Below are positions 25,945-33,602 of a stretch of 34,834 bases of DNA, in pieces (within the stretch, counting starts at the first letter, position 1; the number at the start of each line of letters is the position of its first letter). The notes beneath the pieces were generated by a model that was not told where the DNA came from, did not search any database, and saw nothing but the letters and a program-made list of their open reading frames with translations. The DNA is from Desulfuromonadaceae bacterium (GTDB lineage: Bacteria; Desulfobacterota; Desulfuromonadia; Desulfuromonadales; JAAYDE01): contig JAAZDE010000127.1 of assembly GCA_012512925.1 (NCBI GenBank), positions 1 to 34,834 on the forward strand, given 5' to 3'. The position numbers were made by a program, and so were the translations under genes.

Positions 25945-26401
25945 CCCTATTCTCTTTCCGGGAATTTCCCAACGATTTCAAGTCACCAAAAAGCGCTCCT
26001 TATATAGCACAAGGAATGATGGCTTCGCAAAACTTTCTCGGGGCGAATATTGACTGACGGCAGGTGGACCTTTGTTCCAAAGGGGCTGCCCTGGGTTGCT
26101 TTTTTCCTGCTTATGAACGGGTTTCTCCAGAGCTCTCTTTTGGTTCGGGTGGTGGAAAGAAAGCTTGAATTTTTTTCCATTCGTTTTGAAAAGAAATATT
26201 TGCATTAAAAAAACGGCGGGATTTTTTTTGAAGAAGTTGGCTTTAAGGCAATCATTTTTTTCGGCAGGTTTTATTTTTCGTCTGCTGTGATATATTTAAC
26301 ACCGGTTTGATCAAGATTGTATTTACGTTTGTCACCAAGGGCACAAAAAGGGGATTTTAATTTTTGAGATCACTCCTCGGGCAGGGAGAAAGGAAGACGA
26401 G
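25945..26401. promoter_or_regulatory. 457-bp AT-rich divergent intergenic region, paaK / peroxiredoxin
   Basis: No credible gene was found here. On the minus strand, TTGCGA followed after 18 bp by TATATA (26001-26030) is a plausible paaK promoter. A nested hairpin lies at 26059-26090. Runs of T and A between 26160 and 26350, with TATATT at 26291-26296, probably hold the peroxiredoxin promoter, but no good -35 was found. AAGGA about 8 nt before the ATG at 26402 is its ribosome-binding site. Confidence 0.45.
26059..26090. repeat. Nested hairpin in the paaK-peroxiredoxin gap
   Basis: Outer stem GGCAG (26059-26063) / CTGCC (26086-26090) encloses an inner stem CCTTTG (26069-26074) / CAAAGG (26078-26083) with a 3-nt loop. 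A run of six T begins about 9 nt later on the plus strand, too far for a standard terminator. It may be a decayed terminator or a structured leader; no function can be assigned. Confidence 0.45.
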
Positions 26402-27055
26402 ATGACCGAAACAGAATGCTGCAAAGAAGTGATTTTCCCCCGCCTCAACGAGCCGGCCCCCGATTTCGAGGCGGTTACCACTCATGGCACCAAGAAATTA
26501 TCGGAATATCGGGGAAAATGGCTGATCCTCTTTTCCCACCCCGCCGATTTTACCCCGGTATGCACCACAGAATTCATCGGTTTCGCCAACCACTATGAGG
26601 CATTCCGCAAGCTGGATTGTGAACTTCTCGGACTTTCCATCGACAGCCGCTCCGCCCACATCGCCTGGGTGCTGGCCATCAAGGAAAAGTTTGGCGTGGA
26701 CATCCCCTTTCCCATCATTGAGGATCTGTCCATGTCCGTGGCTCACAAGTACGGCATGATTCAGCCGGGTGCCAGCGATACCTCTGCCGTACGGGCCACC
26801 TTTTTCATCGACCCTAAGGGGATTCTGCGGGCGATGGTCTATTATCCGATGAGTAACGGACGTTCCATCCAGGAGTTTCTCCGCTTGCTGGCGGCGCTGC
26901 AGACCTCCGATCGCCATGGGGTGGCCACGCCTGAGGGGTGGCAGCCTGGAGAGAAGGTCATCGTTCCTCCCCCGAAAACCGTGGCCGAGGCGGAAAAACG
27001 GATCAACGAGGGGTATGAGTTCACCGACTGGTTCTTCTGTAAAAAGGAGATTTGA
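26402..27055 (+). CDS. Prx6-type peroxiredoxin
   Basis: 217 residues with the peroxiredoxin core DFEAVTTHG...HPADFTPVCTTE and peroxidatic Cys54, plus the C-terminal Prx6/AhpC dimer extension (VATPEGWQPGEKVIVPP). The enzyme reduces peroxides using thiol donors in the cytoplasm. It follows the archaeal-type thioredoxin peroxidase layout: a further cysteine, Cys213, lies near the C-terminus in WFFCKKEI and may act as a resolving or recycling cysteine, so 2-Cys chemistry is possible rather than pure 1-Cys. Vicinal cysteines 6-7 at the N-terminus (TECCKEV) are unusual. It stands alone, with AAGGA upstream, in an AT-rich region. Confidence 0.9.
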   Translation: MTETECCKEVIFPRLNEPAPDFEAVTTHGTKKLSEYRGKWLILFSHPADFTPVCTTEFIGFANHYEAFRKLDCELLGLSIDSRSAHIAWVLAIKEKFGVDIPFPIIEDLSMSVAHKYGMIQPGASDTSAVRATFFIDPKGILRAMVYYPMSNGRSIQEFLRLLAALQTSDRHGVATPEGWQPGEKVIVPPPKTVAEAEKRINEGYEFTDWFFCKKEI

Positions 27056-27262
27056 CACACCAAAGCGATTTTTATCCTTTAAAAGTCAATTGTGAGCACA
27101 GAAAAATGGCAATGAATTCAGTTCTGGAGATTTTCGGGAGATGGTCGAATTAAGGTGGAGAGGTGTTTAGTTATTGAAATTCGGCATAAAATTTTAACCG
27201 CTTCCTCAGGCAAGAATTGACGCTTCAAAAAAAACAGGCTCATTTCCAAAAGGAGAGAGACA

Positions 27263-27814
27263 ATGAAAGGCGTATCTTTTTTAGTTGCTTTGCTGTTTGT
27301 GGTGGTTAGTTCTGTGACGGTTTTAGCGGCGCCGGCCCCTCAGAAGGTTGTTGACCTGGCCAACGGCCAACTGGCCGAACTCGGAAAGGACAAAGTCATT
27401 GTCAAGGCGGTCCGCAGAACAAATGCCGAAGGGCGGACCATGGACGAGATCAAAAAGATCGATGAGGAATGGATCGCCGCCAAAAAAGCCGGCACGGCCT
27501 ATCCCCTCATGACCGAGATGATGGAAAACGATTGCGCCAAGCATCTCAAAGAGATCATGGCGGCCCATCCCTTCATCACCGAGATCTTCGTGACCGGCAA
27601 CCTGGGCGGCAATGTCTGCCAGACCGCTCCGACCGGCGACTTCTGGCAGGGGGATGAAGCCAAGTTCAAGGAAGTTTACAAGAAAGGGATTCTTGTCGGC
27701 GAGGTAGAGCAGGAAGACGGCAAGAATATCTCCCTGGTTTCCGTCCCCGTCAAGATGGGCGAACTGCATGTCGGGACCATGAATATCGGCGTTGATGTCG
27801 ACAAGGTGCCCTGA
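27263..27814 (+). CDS. Periplasmic single-domain PDC/Cache-like protein
   Basis: 183 residues with a clear signal peptide (MKGVSFLVALLFVVVSSVTVLA, cleavage after about residue 22-23) and then one small PDC/Cache-like sensor domain. Visible family features are the ITEIFVTGNLGGNVCQT segment, TGDFWQGDEAKFKEVYKKG and the later ISLVSVPVKMGELHVGTMNIGVD. Such domains usually form the periplasmic ligand-binding part of chemoreceptors and kinases; here no membrane helix or output domain follows, so it would be a free periplasmic binding protein. The AAGGAGAGAG ribosome-binding site is strong, and a terminator follows at once, so it is a single-gene transcript. Confidence 0.78.
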   Translation: MKGVSFLVALLFVVVSSVTVLAAPAPQKVVDLANGQLAELGKDKVIVKAVRRTNAEGRTMDEIKKIDEEWIAAKKAGTAYPLMTEMMENDCAKHLKEIMAAHPFITEIFVTGNLGGNVCQTAPTGDFWQGDEAKFKEVYKKGILVGEVEQEDGKNISLVSVPVKMGELHVGTMNIGVDVDKVP

Positions 27815-27867
27815 TTGTCCGTGGCAATAAGTCTTTAATCTTTTCCCCGAAAAACCATCTCCAGAAA

Positions 27868-27904
27868 ATGCCGGGAGCCGTGGTAAGACTCCCGGCATTT
27901 TTTT
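27868..27904 (+). terminator. Rho-independent terminator after the PDC gene
   Basis: A 10-bp perfect stem ATGCCGGGAG (27868-27877) / CTCCCGGCAT (27889-27898) with an 11-nt loop is followed by seven T. It lies 54 bp after the PDC gene stop. A short A run on the other side could let it work weakly in reverse. Confidence 0.92.
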
Positions 27905-27969
27905 GCCGGAAAAGGACCGGAAAGGTTCAGGAGAGAGTCGTTTCCCTTCAACTTCTGCCTTTTAGCGGA

Positions 27970-27999
27970 TTACTATTCCATATGAAAAAATGATAGAAT
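27970..27999 (+). promoter_or_regulatory. Possible promoter of the Prc-like protease gene
   Basis: TTACTA (27970-27975) and TAGAAT (27994-27999) are spaced by 18 bp, about 50 bp before the ATG at 28049, directly after the preceding terminator. The match is moderate. Confidence 0.4.
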
Positions 28000-28048
28000 C
28001 CTATTTTACGGACATTTCCGGATACTCCAATCATCGGCAGGCACGCTC

Positions 28049-30139
28049 ATGAATCGCTCGGTTTCAAAGTTCCTTCTGTCAATCCTACTTTTCGGGCTCT
28101 TTTTCAGCTCTTTTTCAACGGTACGGGCCGAAGAGCGCCCGGGATTCGAAGCCGACCGGGCCAAGGTCCTGAGCTTCATCATTCGCCAGCACCTTACCCG
28201 CTTTCATTTCAGCCAGAAAACTTTTGATGATGAGCTGTCGAAAGCGGCTTTTTCCCTGTTCCTGGAACAGGTCGATTTCCAGAAAAGATTTCTGACCGCT
28301 TCCGATGTGCTTCAACTCAAATCGTATGAGATGCTGATCGACGACGAGATGGTTCTCGGGCAGATCGATCTGCCTGTGCTCTGTTTCCGGTTGATGAAAC
28401 AGCGGGTGGAAAAGGTGGAGAAGATGGTTGAAAAACTGCTTCTCGGCGGTTTTGATTTCAATGCTGAGGACCAGTTCGAAACCGACCCCAAAAAACGTCT
28501 GTTTTGCACCACTGACGAAGAGTTGGAAGATCATTGGCGCAAGCTCCTCAAGTATCAGATCATCCTCAATTACCTGAGCCTCGTGGAAGAGCAGCAGGAG
28601 AAGAGGACCAGGGATGGAATTCTTTGGAAAACAGCCACGGAGAGAACCCGCAAAAGTTTTCGCAGCCTCTTTTCCCGTTTGCGCCGGCAGGATCTGCGAA
28701 CCTATTACTCCCTTTATCTGAATGCGGTGTCCCGCGCCTTTGACCCCCACACGCACTACCTCGATCCCAGCACGGAAGAGGATTTCGATATCAGCATGAA
28801 GGGGTCTCTGGAAGGAATCGGCGCGAGTCTTCGGGAGGATGACGGCTCCATCAAGGTAGTCGATATCATTCCCGGCAGTGCTGCGGCGCGGCAAGGACAG
28901 CTGGCCAAGGAAGATGTCATCCTCAAGGTGGCTCAGGGGGACATGGACCCGGTGGATGTTTCCGAAATGCGCCTGCGGGATGCGGTCAAAATGATTCGCG
29001 GCAAAAAAGGGACGGAGGTCCGCCTGACGACCCAGAAGCCGAACGGCGATATTCTCGTGGTGCCTATCGTGCGGGATGTGGTCAATATCGAGGAAACCTT
29101 CATCAAGGCCGCTGCCCTGGTGGGCAAGGGGAATCCCTCCCAGTTGTTCGGCTATGTCCATATCCCCTCTTTTTACAGGGATTTGAGTTCCCCCGGCAGG
29201 GACGGCGGGGGGCGGAACGCTTCCGATGACTTTAGAGCCGCCCTGGAGCAGCTTGAGTTGGAAAGAGTGCGGGGAGTGATTATCGATCTGCGCAACGACG
29301 GTGGCGGAGCGCTCCAGGACGCTGTCAATATCGCCGGGTTTTTTATCGACCAGGGACCCGTCGTGCAGATCAAGGACAGCCAGGGAAGGATCAAAACCCT
29401 CTTCGATCCGGAGGATGGGATTGTCTATTCGGGCCCGGTGGTGGTTCTTGTCAACAAGTTCAGCGCTTCCGCCTCGGAGATTCTGGCCGCAGCCCTTCAG
29501 GATTACGGAAGAGCGATCATCGTCGGGGGAGAACATACCCATGGCAAGGGGACGGTGCAGGCGCTGATCGATCTGGATCAGGGCTATTATTCCAGGAAAA
29601 TGGAGAGGTTTGGACCCTTGGGAGCCCTCAAGGTGACCATTCAGAAATTTTATCGCATCAATGGCGATTCGACCCAATATCGGGGAGTCATTCCTGATAT
29701 CGTGCTGCCCGACCTGCTCTCTCCCCTGGAAAGCGGCGAACGCTATATGAGTAATTCCCTACCCTGGGACAAGGTGCCGGCCGTTGAATATGAGCCCTGG
29801 CCGGAGGAGAGCGGCGATCTGGAGACTCTGCGGCAGAGAAGTCTGGCCCAAGTGGACAAGAACCCCGCATTTTCCCGTATTCTCGATGAGATTGAACTGG
29901 AGCGCCAAAAGATCGCCAATACCCTCAGGCCGCTGAATCTGGAGAAGATTCGTCAGGAACGCAAAGAAATCGACAAGATTCGCAATGGGGAGGAAGTTCT
30001 CTTCGATGATTACATGGTGCAGGAGAAAACCGCTTCTTCCCGCAGGGAGAACGACGAAAAGAGCCTGACAAGCCAATTGGTCCGGGATCCTTATGTGCGG
30101 GAGGCGTTCCGTATTCTCGATGAGGTGACCCGCAACTAG
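28049..30139 (+). CDS. Carboxy-terminal processing protease, Prc/Tsp type (S41A)
   Basis: 696 residues, the length of the Prc/Tsp subgroup and far longer than CtpA. The order is: signal peptide (1-27), a long helical N-terminal domain containing RAFDPHTHYLDPSTEEDF, a PDZ domain (about 255-345, GIGASLREDDGSIKVVDIIPG), then the S41 peptidase domain. The Ser-Lys dyad is Ser474 in FSASASE and Lys500 in HGKGT, aligned with Ser430 and Lys455 of E. coli Prc. It degrades or trims periplasmic proteins with nonpolar C-termini and controls envelope turnover. The C-terminal helical tail is intact. The ribosome-binding site is weak (GGCAGG). It converges with bamD. Confidence 0.9.
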   Translation: MNRSVSKFLLSILLFGLFFSSFSTVRAEERPGFEADRAKVLSFIIRQHLTRFHFSQKTFDDELSKAAFSLFLEQVDFQKRFLTASDVLQLKSYEMLIDDEMVLGQIDLPVLCFRLMKQRVEKVEKMVEKLLLGGFDFNAEDQFETDPKKRLFCTTDEELEDHWRKLLKYQIILNYLSLVEEQQEKRTRDGILWKTATERTRKSFRSLFSRLRRQDLRTYYSLYLNAVSRAFDPHTHYLDPSTEEDFDISMKGSLEGIGASLREDDGSIKVVDIIPGSAAARQGQLAKEDVILKVAQGDMDPVDVSEMRLRDAVKMIRGKKGTEVRLTTQKPNGDILVVPIVRDVVNIEETFIKAAALVGKGNPSQLFGYVHIPSFYRDLSSPGRDGGGRNASDDFRAALEQLELERVRGVIIDLRNDGGGALQDAVNIAGFFIDQGPVVQIKDSQGRIKTLFDPEDGIVYSGPVVVLVNKFSASASEILAAALQDYGRAIIVGGEHTHGKGTVQALIDLDQGYYSRKMERFGPLGALKVTIQKFYRINGDSTQYRGVIPDIVLPDLLSPLESGERYMSNSLPWDKVPAVEYEPWPEESGDLETLRQRSLAQVDKNPAFSRILDEIELERQKIANTLRPLNLEKIRQERKEIDKIRNGEEVLFDDYMVQEKTASSRRENDEKSLTSQLVRDPYVREAFRILDEVTRN

Positions 30140-30171
30140 AAATTATCAAGCGGATACTTCCACTGCGGGGG

Positions 30172-30915
30172 TCACTTGTCTGGAAGAGTTTTACGCGCTT
30201 TGATCACGAAGGGGCTGCTGGGAAATTCCGTGTTCAGGCGGTTGTAGGTTTCGATGGTTTTGGGAAGCTGGTCGCTTTTCAGATAGGCCTGCCCCAGGAG
30301 AAAATAGGTTTCGTCCTTTTTCTGGAAATCGGGGTAGTTTTCAAGGAGTTCTTCCAGGCGGCCGATAGCGGAAGAGTATTTTTTGGTGCGCAGATAGAAG
30401 CGGCCGACATAAAATTCATGCTCGGCCAGTTCCTGACGCAGCTCCTCTACCTTCTTTGCCGCACTGGCAGCGTTGGGATCCTGGGGGAACATCCTGGCCA
30501 GGCTCTGGAAGGTGACCAGAGCGCTGTGGGTGGCGGTCTGGTCCCGATCGGGGGTCAGCCGCTGCTGGTAATAGGACATGCCGAGGCGGTACATTACTTC
30601 CGGGATCTGCCTGGCGTCGGGATGTCGCTTGAGATAGTCCTCATAGGCGGCGGTGGCCTCAGGATATTCTTTGGCCAGGTAGTGAGCTTCGGCGATTTTC
30701 ATTTCCGCCAGCATATTAAGCTGCGGGGAAAGGTAGGCATCGAGGACCTTCTGCCAGTTATCGATGGCCTCCTTGTATTTTCCCTTCTCCATCATTTTCT
30801 CCCCCCGCAGGAAATGTTCTTCCGGAGAGAAATAGGTCTGCTTTTTTTCAAACAGAGAGCATGCGGTCAACAACAGAATGAGAGCGGGGGCGAGCCATTT
30901 TATGAACCGTTTCAT
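30172..30915 (-). CDS. bamD: Outer membrane assembly lipoprotein BamD
   Basis: 247 residues: lipoprotein signal peptide with lipobox LLTAC (Cys19), then TPR-like repeats. Visible repeats include EEHFLRGEKMMEKGKYKEAI, AEAHYLAKEYPEATAAYEDY, YVGRFYLRTKKYSSAIGRLE and YFLLGQAYLKSDQLPKTI. The EHEFYVGRFYLRTKKYSSAI stretch and the A-M-Y-R-L-G-type pattern match BamD/YfiO. It is a periplasm-facing outer-membrane lipoprotein that works with BamA in inserting beta-barrel proteins. The 141-bp gap to rpoH, on the same strand upstream, shows no clear promoter, so read-through from rpoH is possible. Confidence 0.87.
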   Translation of the reverse strand: MKRFIKWLAPALILLLTACSLFEKKQTYFSPEEHFLRGEKMMEKGKYKEAIDNWQKVLDAYLSPQLNMLAEMKIAEAHYLAKEYPEATAAYEDYLKRHPDARQIPEVMYRLGMSYYQQRLTPDRDQTATHSALVTFQSLARMFPQDPNAASAAKKVEELRQELAEHEFYVGRFYLRTKKYSSAIGRLEELLENYPDFQKKDETYFLLGQAYLKSDQLPKTIETYNRLNTEFPSSPFVIKARKTLPDK

Positions 30916-31056
30916 ATCAGTCTTTAACCGGAGAGCTTAAAAAGGTTGGGTTGGATCGACGGTCCAAATGTATCCGCTCTTTTTCATTGGTGTCAATGCG
31001 TTTTTGCCGGTCGGCGGAAAAGTGATCTCCAGGGTCGTTCAAATCTGCCCGACTTT

Positions 31057-31914
31057 TTAGGCCAGGAGAGAGGCCGCCTGAGGCTCGAGGATGTTTTTCA
31101 GCTTTCTGAGGGCGTTGTTTTCCAGTTGCCGTATCCTTTCCCGGCTGAGCTGGTAATGATTGGCCAGGTCCTGCAGGGTGGATGGCCGGTCGGAAAGTAT
31201 CCGGGCCTCGATGATGGCCCGTTCCCTCTCGTTGAGCTGGCTTAAGGCTCCATGGATTTCGGCGGCGAGGTTTTCTTTCCGTTCTTGATGAAGAAAGATC
31301 TCCTCCTGATTGTCCCGCTGATCGGGAATAGTTTCCAAAAGGGTATAGTCGCTCCCTTCCGTCAAGGGGATGTCGATGGAGGTGTCACGAAGGTAGATCC
31401 TTTGCTCCATTTCCTCCATTTCCCCAAAGGCGACATCCAACTCCTTGGCCGCCTCGATTTTCGGATATTCGTCCCCCCGCTGACGGAAAGCCCGGCGTAC
31501 CTGGTTTAGTTTGAAAAAGAGCTTTTTCTGGGCCTGAGTGGTGCCGATCTTGACGAGCGACCAGCTGCGGATGATGAAGTTGTTGATGTAGGCCTTGATC
31601 CACCAAACGGCATAGGTAATCAGGCGCAGCCCTCTGTCCGGATCGAATTTTTTCACCGCCATCATCAGGCCGATATTGCCTTCCTGGATGAGGTCGAGGG
31701 TTTTCATGCCGTATCCTCGGTATTCGTGGGCAATTTTGACGACAAAACGCAGATTGGCGCAGATCAGCCGCTGAGCGGCCTCCAACTCGCCGTGACGCCG
31801 ATAGCGGGAGGCCAGTTCAAACTCCTCCTCCCGGCTCAAAAGTTTGAATTGCTTGATCTGGGCCATGTAGTATTCCAGGGTGTCGGATGTGACAACAGCT
31901 TTCAAATCATTCAT
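31057..31914 (-). CDS. rpoH: Heat-shock sigma factor RpoH (sigma-32)
   Basis: 285 residues with the sigma-70 family regions: 1.2 (YYMAQIKQFKLLSREEEFEL), 2 (ANLRFVVKIAHEYRGYGMKTLDLIQEGNIGLMMAVKKFDP, split here over the core-binding and -10 reading parts), and 4 (LNERERAIIEARIL, then LQDLANHYQLSRERIRQLE). The RpoH-type box TTQAQKKLFFKLNQ after region 2.4 separates it from RpoD and RpoS. It directs transcription of heat-shock genes. The start at 31914 is preferred to an ATG at 31953: GGAGG lies 11 nt before it, whereas the earlier ATG falls inside the CIRCE element and has no ribosome-binding site. Control by HrcA through CIRCE is inferred. Confidence 0.9.
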   Translation of the reverse strand: MNDLKAVVTSDTLEYYMAQIKQFKLLSREEEFELASRYRRHGELEAAQRLICANLRFVVKIAHEYRGYGMKTLDLIQEGNIGLMMAVKKFDPDRGLRLITYAVWWIKAYINNFIIRSWSLVKIGTTQAQKKLFFKLNQVRRAFRQRGDEYPKIEAAKELDVAFGEMEEMEQRIYLRDTSIDIPLTEGSDYTLLETIPDQRDNQEEIFLHQERKENLAAEIHGALSQLNERERAIIEARILSDRPSTLQDLANHYQLSRERIRQLENNALRKLKNILEPQAASLLA

Positions 31915-31936
31915 GAATGGTGTATCCTCCGCGAGA

Positions 31937-31963
31937 TTGGCACTCATCGACATAGAGTGCTAA
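31937..31963 (-). promoter_or_regulatory. CIRCE operator (HrcA site) upstream of rpoH
   Basis: The plus strand reads TTGGCACTC, a 9-nt spacer, then GAGTGCTAA, matching the CIRCE consensus TTAGCACTC-N9-GAGTGCTAA at all but one base. It lies 23 bp upstream of the preferred rpoH ATG and just downstream of the -10 box, where bound HrcA would block transcription. hrcA is not in this window. Confidence 0.9.
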
Positions 31964-31970
31964 CAAGCAA

Positions 31971-31999
31971 TTTATAACAGAGGCCTGTGACGGTTTCAA
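31971..31999 (-). promoter_or_regulatory. Sigma-70 promoter of rpoH
   Basis: On the minus strand TTGAAA (31994-31999) and TATAAA (31971-31976) are separated by exactly 17 bp. The expected transcription start falls 1-5 bp before or at the edge of the CIRCE element, which fits operator-type repression. Confidence 0.8.
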
Positions 32000-32081
32000 G
32001 AAGAAACTCCATCCCTCGTTGACAAAAGGGTGGCGATAGACTGAAGGAAATGGAGACCTGGGGTCATAACGGGAGGTGGTG

Positions 32082-32672
32082 ATGGACAGAATGGTGACAC
32101 TTGCCCACAAATTTCTGGAAGACGTGTTATCCTTCGGTGATACCGCCGTTGATCTGACCGCCGGAGGTGGCCGTGACACCCTTTTTTTGGCTGAAAGGAC
32201 GGGGCGGCAGGGAAAGGTTTTCGCCTTCGACATCCAACGGGAAGCCATTGTCCGCACTCAATCACTGCTGACGGGAAAAGGGTTTCGGGCGATTTCCCAT
32301 TGGGAAGAAGGGTCAATCCTTCCGGAGAGCGGAATCTTTCTGGTGAACGACGGCCACGAACGGATTCGTTCCTATGTCCGGGAAAAGGTCAAAGGAGTGA
32401 TTGCCAATCTCGGCTATCTGCCATCCGGGGACAGAAGTATCGTCACCCGTGCCGAAACGACCCTGCAGTCCTTGCGGGAAACCCTGCCGCTGCTGGTATC
32501 CGGCGGCCGCCTGGCGGTCATCGCCTATGTCCGTCATCAAGGAGGGCGGCGGGAGGCCGAGGAAATCAGCGGATTTTTCGGAGGCTTGCCTTCAAACTGT
32601 TGGCACACCATAAAAATGGAGATGCTGAACAGGGAAAATGCTCCCTTTTTGTTGATGGCGGAGAAAACTTAG
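32082..32672 (+). CDS. YtqB-like class I SAM methyltransferase
   Basis: 196 residues of the small YtqB/MraW-related methyltransferase family (PF06962). The SAM loop is AVDLTAGGGRDTLFLAE, followed by VFAFDIQREAI, and the family-specific block VKGVIANLGYLPSGDRSI contains the NLGYLPGGD-type motif. The end LNRENAPFLLMAEK also fits. Some members have been linked to modification of tRNA wobble uridine; the substrate in this organism is unproven. ATG 32082 is chosen because GGGAGG ends 5 nt before it; a GTG at 32076 lies inside that site. It diverges from rpoH and precedes the mla genes by 123 bp. Confidence 0.8.
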   Translation: MDRMVTLAHKFLEDVLSFGDTAVDLTAGGGRDTLFLAERTGRQGKVFAFDIQREAIVRTQSLLTGKGFRAISHWEEGSILPESGIFLVNDGHERIRSYVREKVKGVIANLGYLPSGDRSIVTRAETTLQSLRETLPLLVSGGRLAVIAYVRHQGGRREAEEISGFFGGLPSNCWHTIKMEMLNRENAPFLLMAEKT

Positions 32673-32795
32673 GAGAAAATCGAAAATGAGCTGTTGGCCC
32701 TTATTCTTCAAGATGAGAAGATTGCCAGCCCGGCAATCCGACGGAAAGTGAACTGCGTTTAACCTGTTGACCGCTTTCGGATCTGGTGAAATTAC

Positions 32796-33584
32796 ATGAT
32801 GAAATATCTGGAAAAAATCGGGGATGACTTTTTTTATTACCTCGACCAGGCGGGACGTATGGGAATTTTTCTCTTTCATTGCCTGCTCGGCATCCTCAAG
32901 CCCCCCTACAAGCTAGGACCGACCATTCGGCAGATTCACTTCATCGGCGCGCGATCCCTCTTCGTCATCCTCTTTACCGGCGCTTTTACCGGGATGGTTC
33001 TCGCTTTGCAGGGCTATTATGCCTTGCGCAAGGTCGGCTCCGAGGGCTTTCTCGGTTCGGCGGTCGGATTGAGCCTGATCCGCGAACTCGGTCCGGTGTT
33101 AACCGCCCTCATGGTGGTCGGCCGGGCCGGCTCGGCCATCTGCGCCGAAATCGGCATCATGCGCAATTCCGAACAGATCGACGCCCTGGAATGCATGGCC
33201 ATCGATCCCCATAAATATCTGATGGCGCCGAAATTCATCGCCGGCATCATTTCCCTGCCGCTGCTCACCTTTGTCTTCGATGTTATCGGCATTTTCGGGG
33301 GATATCTGGTCGGGGTCGGAATGTTCGGGGTCAATGAAGGGGCCTATTTCCAGGGGATGTACAGCAGCGTCGAGTGGCGGGATATTCACATGGGGATCGT
33401 AAAGTCCCTTGTTTTCGGATTGCTGATCATTTGGATCGCCGCCTCCAAGGGCTATTTTCTTCATTTTGAGAGGTCCGGCGGATTTGGCGCCGAAGGGGTC
33501 AGCCGGACCACCACCAATGCGGTGGTCCTCTCCTCGGTGACGATTCTGGTCTGGAATTATCTGATTACGGCGATTCTTCTTTGA
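32796..33584 (+). CDS. mlaE: Lipid-transport ABC permease MlaE
   Basis: 262 residues of the MlaE/YrbE permease family. Motifs visible are FTGAFTGMVLALQGYYALRK, then LIRELGPVLTALMVVGRAGSAICAEIG and MRNSEQIDALECMAIDP, the characteristic cytoplasmic loop. MlaE forms the inner-membrane core of the MlaFEDB complex that moves phospholipids between inner and outer membrane. The gene begins the operon, with mlaF 18 bp and mlaD further downstream. A small stem GATTGCC/GGCAATC at about 32718-32736 lies upstream, and TTGACC at 32767 is a weak -35 candidate. Confidence 0.92.
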   Translation: MMKYLEKIGDDFFYYLDQAGRMGIFLFHCLLGILKPPYKLGPTIRQIHFIGARSLFVILFTGAFTGMVLALQGYYALRKVGSEGFLGSAVGLSLIRELGPVLTALMVVGRAGSAICAEIGIMRNSEQIDALECMAIDPHKYLMAPKFIAGIISLPLLTFVFDVIGIFGGYLVGVGMFGVNEGAYFQGMYSSVEWRDIHMGIVKSLVFGLLIIWIAASKGYFLHFERSGGFGAEGVSRTTTNAVVLSSVTILVWNYLITAILL

Positions 33585-33602
33585 AAATTGGACGGCAGGT
33601 TG

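Noticed and set aside
25978-26205. 75-codon minus-strand frame in the AT-rich gap
   Set aside because: No ribosome-binding site and no family features, and it overlaps the presumed paaK promoter.
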